A stretch of 64,000 bases of DNA, taken from positions 213,161 through 277,160 of the forward strand of contig CBDDKF010000027.1 of the NCBI GenBank assembly GCA_965230015.1, given 5' to 3'. Positions 57,704 to 64,000 of the stretch are shown here, one piece after another; positions within the stretch are counted from its first letter, which is position 1; each line of letters begins with the position of its first letter. Source of the DNA: JABSQH01 sp965230015. Lineage in GTDB: Bacteria > Actinomycetota > Acidimicrobiia > Acidimicrobiales > Ilumatobacteraceae. The position numbers were made by a program, and so were the translations under genes. The notes below the pieces were generated by a model. It was not told where the DNA came from. It made no database searches and saw only the letters and a program-made list of their open reading frames with translations.

Positions 57704-58372
57704 ATGATTTCTACTTCAACTCGCCGTCGTCTCGGCCTTGGTGCGCTCGTCACCGCCGCTGCAATCTCCCTCGGTTCATTGGTCGGCGGTGGTTCCGCAA
57801 CAGCGTTCAACCCCGACGCCCTGCCGCGCAACGAACTCGCCGAAGAGACCTCCGGCGCCGCCAGGATGGCTCTGGCCGCACTGGACCGGTACGAGGAGAG
57901 CGACGAATACGCCGACCTCGTCGAGTACCTCTCGTGGCGATCGGCCACGGCGATCTTTGCCGCCGATCAGCTGGGCTACGACTCCGACGACATGCGTCGT
58001 GCCTGGGCGGTCACCCCGATGAGCCACCAGCGGGCCGTGATCGCCGCGATGACCCAGGTCGGCGTGCCGTATCGCTCGCACTCGAGCGTGGAAGACGTCG
58101 GGTTCGACTGCTCCGGCCTCACCTCGTTCGCCTGGGGTCGCGCCGGTCACGAGTTGTTCCGTCAGAGCGGTACCCAGATCCGTGAGGCGGCGCCGCTCGA
58201 CCGCGAAACCGCCCGCGCTGGCGATCTCGTGCACTACCCGGGTCACGTGATGATCTACCTCGGCGTCGGCGACGCCATCATCCACTCGGTGCACTCCGGC
58301 CGCACCGTCGAGGTCGACACGATCTCCGAACGCCGCCGGAACACGGTCAGCTTCGGCGACCCGACGAGTTGA
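57704..58372 (+). CDS. Secreted NlpC/P60 peptidoglycan endopeptidase
   Basis: The 222-residue protein has a signal peptide (residues 1-35), a helical pre-domain to about residue 100 and a C-terminal NlpC/P60 domain. The catalytic Cys is in FDCSGLTSFAW near residue 132. The first His is in YPGHVMIYLG near residue 180 and a third polar residue in IHSVHSG near residue 195. It would cut peptide stems in the wall. It is inserted, on the opposite strand, between the mocA/coxG run and the xdhC/cox run, and its stop abuts the xdhC stop with no gap. The 194 bases upstream hold no gene. Confidence 0.9.
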   Translation: MISTSTRRRLGLGALVTAAAISLGSLVGGGSATAFNPDALPRNELAEETSGAARMALAALDRYEESDEYADLVEYLSWRSATAIFAADQLGYDSDDMRRAWAVTPMSHQRAVIAAMTQVGVPYRSHSSVEDVGFDCSGLTSFAWGRAGHELFRQSGTQIREAAPLDRETARAGDLVHYPGHVMIYLGVGDAIIHSVHSGRTVEVDTISERRRNTVSFGDPTS

Positions 58373-59176
58373 TCAGTCATGAATCGGCCCGGTGCCATCC
58401 CGTAGGGACGGTGCGGCGCGGCCGGTGCGGCGGGCGATGATCTCTGCGCAGATCGACACGGCGGTCTCTTCGGGGGTGCGTGCGCCCAGGTCGAGGCCGA
58501 TCGGCGACATCAGCCGGTCGAGGTCGGCGGGTGCGTCGATGCCGGCTTCGGCCAATCGGGACAGTCGGGTGGTGTGGGTGCGCCGGCTGCCCATCACGCC
58601 GATGTAGCCGACGCTGGTGGCCAGTGCGCCGCGCACTGCGGGGATGTCGAACTTGGGGTCGTGGGTCAGGATGCACACGGCGTCGCGTGCGCCCAGCTCG
58701 GCGCCGTGTTCGTTGAACACCGGCTCGGGCCACGACACGATCACCTCGTCGGCCATCGGGAAGCGCCGCCGCGTGGCAAACACCTCGCGGGCGTCGCACA
58801 CGGTCACGCGGTACCCGAGCACCTTGGCCACGCGGGCGAGCGCGGCCGTGAAGTCGACGGCCCCGAAGATCCACATCTGTGGTGGGGGCGCATGTACGTC
58901 GACGAACACCTGCACGCTCGGTGCGTCGATCAGGTCTTCCGGTGTGGTCTGGCCCTGTGGGCCGTAGTGGCGCACACCCGAGCGCGCGGCCTCGAGTTCG
59001 GCGAGGGCGTCACGCGTGGCGACACGGTCGAGTTCCGGGTCGCCCAGCGAGCCTCGTGGCGCTTGTCCGGGTTCCACGAGCAACTTGGCGCCGACTCCCG
59101 GACCGTCGATCACCGTGACGAGTGCGATCGGCTCGCCGGCGCGTGCGGCCTCGGCCCACCGCCCGTACAGGCTCAC
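58373..59176 (-). CDS. XdhC-family protein, C-terminal Rossmann part
   Basis: The 267-residue protein has a short N-terminal XdhC/CoxI region (EPIALVTVIDGPGVGAKLLV) followed by the XdhC Rossmann domain: WIFGAVDFTAALARVAKVLG near residue 105, VCDAREVFATRRRFP near residue 128 and GVMGSRRTHTTRL near residue 197. XdhC proteins hold and sulfurate the molybdenum cofactor before insertion into molybdo-hydroxylases. The GTG start overlaps the upstream stop as GTGA, so it is coupled to the partner that carries the other XdhC half. Confidence 0.87.
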   Translation of the reverse strand: MSLYGRWAEAARAGEPIALVTVIDGPGVGAKLLVEPGQAPRGSLGDPELDRVATRDALAELEAARSGVRHYGPQGQTTPEDLIDAPSVQVFVDVHAPPPQMWIFGAVDFTAALARVAKVLGYRVTVCDAREVFATRRRFPMADEVIVSWPEPVFNEHGAELGARDAVCILTHDPKFDIPAVRGALATSVGYIGVMGSRRTHTTRLSRLAEAGIDAPADLDRLMSPIGLDLGARTPEETAVSICAEIIARRTGRAAPSLRDGTGPIHD

Positions 59177-59490
59177 CAATCGAGCTCCTCGATGTAGAGG
59201 TGAATCGTGCCGCCGCACGTCAGCCCGACGGCGAACGCCTCGTCGTCGGAGTAGCCGAACGTGACCACGCCCGGCTGACGGTCGCCGTCGAGGATCGCCA
59301 GCGCTTCGCCGACCACGGCGCCTTCCACACAGCCGCCGCTGACCGATCCAGCGACCTCCCCGTCGGACGACACGGCCATCGCCGCGCCGATCTCGCGCGG
59401 TCCCGACCCTTCGGTGTCGACCACACGGGCGATGGCCACGCGTTGGCCGGCGGATCGCCAGCGGTCGATGTCGTCGAGCACGTCGATCAT
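59173..59490 (-). CDS. XdhC/CoxI-family protein, N-terminal domain alone
   Basis: The 105-residue protein is a complete XdhC_CoxI domain: VAIARVVDTEGSGPREIGAA near residue 18, GSVSGGCVEGAVVGEAL near residue 47 and the final GLTCGGTIHLYIEELDW near residue 88, with cysteines in the GGCVE and TCGG motifs thought to help in cofactor binding or sulfuration. The ATG at 59490 is ten bases after the coxE stop. Splitting the family into two short proteins is common in Cox-type clusters. Confidence 0.88.
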   Translation of the reverse strand: MIDVLDDIDRWRSAGQRVAIARVVDTEGSGPREIGAAMAVSSDGEVAGSVSGGCVEGAVVGEALAILDGDRQPGVVTFGYSDDEAFAVGLTCGGTIHLYIEELDW

Positions 59491-59500
59491 GGCTTCATCC

Positions 59501-60646
59501 TTACCGGGCTGCAGTGGTGGTGCCAGCGACCAGTGCCGCCAGCTGTTCGAGGGCATCGACCGAGTGACCCTCGACGAAGTCGTCGACGTGGGGGAGCGCA
59601 GCCGCCATCCCCCGGGCGAGCGGGGCGTACCCGGGCGTGGTCTTCAAAGGATTGACCCACACGATGCGGTGGGCGACGCGTCCGAGGCGCTGCATTTCGT
59701 CGGCGAGCTGTTCTGGGTCGCCGCGGTCCCACCCGTCGGAGAGGATCACCACCGTGGCGCCCCGGGCCATTCCACGGATGCCCCACTGATCGTTGAACGC
59801 CCGCAAACAGGGCCCCAGGCGGGTGCCGCCGCTCCAGTCGTGCACGCGGTCGGTGGCGGCGCGTAGTGCGGCGTCGGGGTCGCGAGCGCCGAGTTCACGC
59901 GTCACACGGGTGAGTCGGGTGCCGAGGGCGAACGCCTCCACGCGCTGCCGGCCGGCAACCGCGGCCTGAACGAAGCGCAGCAGGGCGCGGGCGTACGGCT
60001 CCATCGAGCCACTCACGTCGAGGAGTAGCACCAGGCGACGCAGGCGCGTTGTTCGACGGCGATGATGACGGGCGATCGGTTCGCCGGCGGAGCGCATCGC
60101 CGCACGCACAGTGCGCCGAACATCGGGCACGGCGGTCGGCCGTGGGCTGGCCTCGCGTCGCAGCGACGCATGGCGGTCGCCCGCAAACCGCAGTTGCGCC
60201 ATCAGCTGATGCGCGTCGAGCAACTCTTGGTGGGTGTACTCGGCGAAGTCTTTGTGACGCAGCGTTTCGGTGCTCGACCAGCGCAGGGTGATCGGGTCGT
60301 GGTCGGAGTGTTCGTCGTCGTTGTCGGGGCCGCCGTCGGCGTCGTCGGTGTCATCGTCGTCGCGATCGGTGAGGAGCTCGACCTGGAGCACATCGGCTCG
60401 CTCGGCTTCGCCAATCGCGATCGCATCGAAGAAGCGAGCGAAGGTGTCGTCGTAGGCGTCGAGGTCTTCGGGCCGGTGGATCAGCGTGGCCCGGCCGGCC
60501 CAGTACACCCCCGAGCGGGTCCCGAGGCCGGTGGCCGCGAGCGCATCGGCGTAGGTGTGCGTGCACCGCGTTGGCACCGTTACACCGGCGTGGCGCAGGG
60601 CGTGCGTGAACGCGACGGCGATTGCCGCCGGCGTTCCTGCGCTCAT
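59501..60646 (-). CDS. coxE: CoxE-like von Willebrand factor A protein
   Basis: The 381-residue protein has an N-terminal helical region, an Asp-rich low-complexity stretch at about 95-118 and a C-terminal VWA domain. The metal-site motif is LLLDVSGSMEPY near residue 210, with the later VVILSDGWDRGD near residue 300 completing it. CoxE proteins pair with a MoxR ATPase to install the Cu-S-Mo centre in CO dehydrogenase. The ATG overlaps the coxD stop by four bases. Confidence 0.9.
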   Translation of the reverse strand: MSAGTPAAIAVAFTHALRHAGVTVPTRCTHTYADALAATGLGTRSGVYWAGRATLIHRPEDLDAYDDTFARFFDAIAIGEAERADVLQVELLTDRDDDDTDDADGGPDNDDEHSDHDPITLRWSSTETLRHKDFAEYTHQELLDAHQLMAQLRFAGDRHASLRREASPRPTAVPDVRRTVRAAMRSAGEPIARHHRRRTTRLRRLVLLLDVSGSMEPYARALLRFVQAAVAGRQRVEAFALGTRLTRVTRELGARDPDAALRAATDRVHDWSGGTRLGPCLRAFNDQWGIRGMARGATVVILSDGWDRGDPEQLADEMQRLGRVAHRIVWVNPLKTTPGYAPLARGMAAALPHVDDFVEGHSVDALEQLAALVAGTTTAAR

Positions 60647-61596
60647 GAGCCCTCGGCCGGTGGGGGCAGCGGCGGGTCGAACAGCGTGGCGGCATCTGCT
60701 CCGGCCCGGCGGATCGCCGCGCCGACGACCTCGTCGAGGCCGTGCTCGATCACTCGACGCTCGTCTTCGCGGTACTTCACCACGGTGCCGAGGGTGACGG
60801 CGGCGAGGTGCTCGTCGATCGAGTTGGCGCCGAGACGGAAGATCGCCGTCGCCCAGTCGATGGTCTCGGCGACACCCGGTGGCTTGTACAGATCGAGGTC
60901 GCGCAGCGCGCTGGCGGCGGCGGCGATTTCACGCGCCAGGGTGGCATCGATGTCGGGCACTCGGAGCTGCACGATCGCCACTTCGCGATCGAACGTAGGG
61001 TGCTCTACCCAGTGGTATAAACAGCGCCGCTTGAGCGCGTCGTGCACGTCGCGGGTGCGGTTCGACGTGAGCACCACCAGCGGAGGCCGTTCGGCGTGCA
61101 CCACGCCGATCTCAGGGATCGTCACCTGGTAGTCCGACAGGACTTCCAGCAGGTAGGCCTCGAACTCGTCGTCGGCGCGGTCGATCTCGTCGATCAACAG
61201 CACCGGGGGTGGGCCATCGGTCGGCTCGATCGCCTGCAGGATCGCCCGCTTGATCAAGAACCGCTCGCCGTACAGCTCGGCCTCCAGCGCGTCGGCGCTG
61301 CGGTGGTCGGACTCTCCGGTCGCTTCAGCGGCCCGCAGGTGCAGTAGCTGGCGGGAGTAGTCCCAGTCGTACACCGCCTGGGCCACATCGATGCCCTCGT
61401 AGCACTGCAGCCGAATCAGTGGCCCGCCGGTGATGGTCGCCAACGCCTTGGCAAGCTCGGTCTTGCCCACACCGGCCTCGCCTTCCAGCAGCAGCGGGCG
61501 CTGGAGCTCCAGTGCGAGAAACACTGCGGTCGCGATGCCGTCGTCAGGGAGGTAGCCGGCCTTGCTCAGGGCCGTCGAGACCTCACTCGGCGTCAT
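60643..61596 (-). CDS. coxD: MoxR-family AAA+ ATPase, CoxD-like
   Basis: The 317-residue ATPase starts at ATG 61596. Walker A GEAGVGKTELAKAL is near residue 39 and Walker B VLLIDEIDRAD near residue 129. The sensor-like VVLTSNRTRDVHDALKRRC is near residue 168, with its terminal R-rich part as arginine finger. It remodels the metal centre of molybdenum hydroxylases together with CoxE in characterised systems. It is the first gene of the four-gene coxD-coxE-xdhC-xdhC run. The longer open frame upstream overlaps the divergent GlgX gene and is rejected. Confidence 0.92.
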   Translation of the reverse strand: MTPSEVSTALSKAGYLPDDGIATAVFLALELQRPLLLEGEAGVGKTELAKALATITGGPLIRLQCYEGIDVAQAVYDWDYSRQLLHLRAAEATGESDHRSADALEAELYGERFLIKRAILQAIEPTDGPPPVLLIDEIDRADDEFEAYLLEVLSDYQVTIPEIGVVHAERPPLVVLTSNRTRDVHDALKRRCLYHWVEHPTFDREVAIVQLRVPDIDATLAREIAAAASALRDLDLYKPPGVAETIDWATAIFRLGANSIDEHLAAVTLGTVVKYREDERRVIEHGLDEVVGAAIRRAGADAATLFDPPLPPPAEGS

Positions 61597-61710
61597 CGGT
61601 CGAACGATACCGACGCAGCGGTGTGCTGGTAGCGGTGTGCTCGTAGAGGCCGGCCGTGAGGCGTGTGTGGATGACGAGAGCGTCATCGTCGCTGCTGTCA
61701 CACTGTGCCG

Positions 61711-63564
61711 ATGAGCGGCGAGGCGCAGCGTGTCGAGGTGCGGGTGCACGCGCCGGACGCGCAGTCGGTGACCCTGCTCGTCGCCGACGAGGCGACCGCG
61801 CCGCACTGGCAGCGATCGCCGCTGCAGCGCCGCGGCGACGAATGGCTCGGTCACGTCGCCGCCGACGCCGTGTACGGCCTGCAGGCGGTTGGACCCGACA
61901 CGTTGGGGTTCAACCCACGGCGTCTGCTGGTCGATCCCGCGGCAACTGCCGTGTGGTTTCCACCCGGTCACTCTCGTGCCGCTGCCGAGCCTGGCCCGAC
62001 CGACAACGTCGACACGGCCCCGCGGGCCGTCGCCCGACGCTGGCCAGCACCGCGCCCTCCTCGGCCGACACGACGGCCTCGTGTCGTCTACGAAGCGCAT
62101 GTGCGCGGCATCACCAAACTGCGCGATCGGCCAGACGCCGGCACCTTCCAGGCGCTCGCCGATGAGCTGCCACGTCTCGCCGCACTCGGCGTGAGCGTGA
62201 TCGAGCTGCTGCCGGTGCACCAGTTCGACCCCGACGAAGGCAACTACTGGGGTTACATGCCGCTGGTGTTCGGGGCCATCCACGGTGACTACGCCGCCAG
62301 CGACGACGCCGCGGTCGAACTGGCCGAGTTCGTCGCCGCCGCCCATCAGCTCGACATCGAGGTGTGGCTCGATGTGGTGGTCAATCACACCACCGAGGCC
62401 GGCCGCGATGGACCCACGTACACGCTGCGCGGGCTCGGCGAGCGCAGCTTCTACGCCGTCGACGACGCTGGCACCTACGTCAACGATGCGGGCACGGGCA
62501 ACATCATCGACGTCACGTCCGCTCCGGCGCGGGCGCTCGTGATGGACGGTCTCAACCGGCTGGCCGATCTCGGCGTCGACGGGTTCCGCTTCGATCTCGC
62601 TGCTGTGCTCGCCCGCAACCCAGAGTTCGTTCGATCGATCGGCGACTGGGCTGAGCGGCGTCGCGTGGCGCTCGTCGCCGAACCATGGGATCTCGCGCGG
62701 TATCTGCTCGGCCGTTCGTTTCCCGATCGTCGCTGGGAGCAGTGGAACGGGCGATTCCGCGACGACATGCGCAGCTTCCTACGCGGTGAGCCCGGCCATG
62801 TTGCGTCGGTGATGCGCCGCGTCGAGGGCAGCCCCGACCTGTTCGACACGCCGCACACGTCGGTGAACTTCCTCACCGCCCACGACGGCTTCACGATGTA
62901 CGACCTCGTCGCCTACGACCGCAAACACAACGAGGCCAATGGGTGGGACAACACCGATGGCCACGACGACAATCGGTCGTGGAACTGCGGGTGGGAAGGC
63001 GACGACGGTGTGCCCGAGCCGGTGATGGCGCTCCGTCGACAGCAGCTGCGGAATGCGTGGTGCCTGCTGCTGCTCAGCCATGGCACGCCGATGTTCGTGG
63101 CCGGCGACGAGTTCGCCCGTACGCAGCGGGGGAACAACAACGCCTACAACCAGGACAACGAGATCAGTTGGGTCGACTGGCAGCGCCAGCGGGAGTGGGC
63201 TGGCCACGAGCGCTTCGTGCAGCGCGTGATCGCCCTGCGCGCCGACCATGCTGTGTTCGCCGAGCGGGCGTGGTGGGGGAGTCGTATCGAGTGGTACGGC
63301 ACCGACGGTGCACCCGATGTGTCCTCGAGTTCTCGTTCGATCGCCTGGCACATCGGCGATCTGTACGTGATGGTCAACATGTGGTGGGAAGACCTGACCT
63401 TCGCCATCCAGGCGCCCGGTCGGTGGCGCGCGCTGATCGACACCGCCGACGTCGACGGCGACGTACCCGGGTTCGTCGACGACTCGGGTCGTGATGATGT
63501 CGGTGATCAGACGGTGGTCGCCGCCCGTTCGATCGTGGTGCTCACGAGTCGTAACGTGCGGTGA
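61711..63564 (+). CDS. GlgX-type glycogen debranching enzyme (GH13)
   Basis: The 617-residue protein starts at ATG 61711 (GTG 61705 possible). A short N-terminal CBM48-like domain leads to VVYEAHVRGITKL near residue 126, a GlgX hallmark. The GH13 barrel has the conserved DVVVNHT near residue 222, nucleophile Asp in GFRFDLAAV near residue 293, acid Glu in LVAEPWDLA near residue 326 and the third Asp in LTAHDGF near residue 389. At 617 residues it is shorter than typical GlgX, chiefly in the N-terminal region. It releases alpha-1,6 branches from glycogen. Its stop overlaps the next start as TGATG. Confidence 0.85.
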   Translation: MSGEAQRVEVRVHAPDAQSVTLLVADEATAPHWQRSPLQRRGDEWLGHVAADAVYGLQAVGPDTLGFNPRRLLVDPAATAVWFPPGHSRAAAEPGPTDNVDTAPRAVARRWPAPRPPRPTRRPRVVYEAHVRGITKLRDRPDAGTFQALADELPRLAALGVSVIELLPVHQFDPDEGNYWGYMPLVFGAIHGDYAASDDAAVELAEFVAAAHQLDIEVWLDVVVNHTTEAGRDGPTYTLRGLGERSFYAVDDAGTYVNDAGTGNIIDVTSAPARALVMDGLNRLADLGVDGFRFDLAAVLARNPEFVRSIGDWAERRRVALVAEPWDLARYLLGRSFPDRRWEQWNGRFRDDMRSFLRGEPGHVASVMRRVEGSPDLFDTPHTSVNFLTAHDGFTMYDLVAYDRKHNEANGWDNTDGHDDNRSWNCGWEGDDGVPEPVMALRRQQLRNAWCLLLLSHGTPMFVAGDEFARTQRGNNNAYNQDNEISWVDWQRQREWAGHERFVQRVIALRADHAVFAERAWWGSRIEWYGTDGAPDVSSSSRSIAWHIGDLYVMVNMWWEDLTFAIQAPGRWRALIDTADVDGDVPGFVDDSGRDDVGDQTVVAARSIVVLTSRNVR

Positions 63565-64000
63565 TGGATCTCGGAATTGCTGGCCGTCGAGCGGCCGTCG
63601 CCGCGGCAACGTCAGGCCTTGGCCTGGCCACCGCGCAGGCCCTCGCCAACGAAGGCGTCGATGTTGCGATCTGCGGTCGCACGCAAGCCCGTGTCGACGC
63701 CGCTGCTGCGACGATCGGTGACCGCTGTGTACCGATCGTGGCCGACGTGTCGAGCGTCGAGGGCGCGGCCGGGTTCGTCAACGCCGCAGCCGCTGCGCTG
63801 GGTGGCGTCGACATCTTGGTGCCCAATGCCGGCGGGCCGCCCCCGGGCACGTTCGAGTCGACCCCCGTCGATGCCTATCCCGACGCGATCGACCTCAATC
63901 TGATGTCGGTCGTGGCGATGTGTAAGGCGGCGGTTCCCGCGATGCGCGAGCAGCAGTGGGGCCGGGTGGTGGCGATCACCTCGGTGTCGGTGCGCCAGCC
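63564..64000 (+). CDS. Short-chain dehydrogenase/reductase, truncated by the window edge
   Basis: About 145 residues of the N-terminal part are present. The nucleotide-binding region reads AAVAAATSGLGLATAQAL near residue 10, where SxGLG fits the TGxxxGxG pattern in the variant found in some 3-oxoacyl-ACP-reductase-like proteins. A following Asp in IVADVSS, the NAG motif in VPNAGG near residue 92 and the catalytic Ser in VVAITSVSV near residue 137 are visible. The YxxxK motif lies beyond the window. It is coupled to the GlgX-like gene by a TGATG overlap. Confidence 0.85.
   Translation, partial: MDLGIAGRRAAVAAATSGLGLATAQALANEGVDVAICGRTQARVDAAAATIGDRCVPIVADVSSVEGAAGFVNAAAAALGGVDILVPNAGGPPPGTFESTPVDAYPDAIDLNLMSVVAMCKAAVPAMREQQWGRVVAITSVSVRQ

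Overview
The window is high-GC DNA with dense, mostly unidirectional gene runs, frequent GTG starts and many ATGA, GTGA or TGATG stop/start overlaps. Several features are actinobacterial: a SepX/GlpR-like divisome protein, a mycothiol-type maleylpyruvate isomerase family protein, the order fmdB-SAF-galU-moeA-moaC-sepX-tRNA-Ala, DUF501 next to a Ppx-like gene, and a nucleoside ABC transporter with a BmpA lipoprotein. Together with the XdhC/Cox accessory genes and the large Thr-rich surface proteins, this suggests a free-living actinobacterium, probably of the Acidimicrobiia (Ilumatobacter-like). The class-level assignment is inference. No phage, insertion sequence, CRISPR or rRNA gene is visible.

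Layout. 0-3.7 kb: galT, a PAP2 membrane phosphatase and a ThDP-dependent decarboxylase/synthase. 3.8-11.6 kb: two tandem giant secreted repeat proteins (the first broken by two frameshifts) and a fatty-acid desaturase that also carries a frameshift. 11.7-15.2 kb: a thioesterase and the TldD/PmbA protease pair. 15.3-21.2 kb: a secreted RCC1-repeat protein whose C-terminus matches the two giant proteins, an acyl-CoA synthetase, a PHP phosphoesterase and uppP. 21.4-29.7 kb: the actinobacterial SAF/FmdB/galU/moeA/moaA/moaC/sepX/tRNA-Ala neighbourhood, with a uridine phosphorylase inserted. 29.8-36.0 kb: a DUF1254 protein, a methyltransferase, a sortase with an adjacent likely substrate, and aminopeptidase N. 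36-48 kb: a nucleoside block containing adenosine-kinase-like and phosphohexomutase genes, upp, two adenosine deaminases, a PhyH-type oxygenase and a BmpA/NupOPQ-type ABC importer. 48-54.5 kb: a DUF459 SGNH protein, two crotonase-fold proteins and a tandemly duplicated LPETG surface-protein gene. 54.5-64 kb: a five-gene overlapping run (mocA, coxG, DUF501, Ppx-like, GNAT), an NlpC/P60 hydrolase, xdhC/coxE/coxD accessory genes, a GlgX-type debranching enzyme and the start of an SDR gene.

How the genes work together. The importer, deaminases, uridine phosphorylase, UPRTase, kinase and phosphomutase form a nucleoside uptake and salvage set. The moa/moe genes plus mocA, coxG, xdhC, coxE and coxD supply and insert the molybdenum cofactor for a molybdo-hydroxylase of the CO-dehydrogenase/xanthine-dehydrogenase type, whose catalytic subunits lie outside the window. 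The sortase could anchor the LPETG and LPxTG-like proteins. Four kinds of inverted or tandem intergenic repeats recur between genes.
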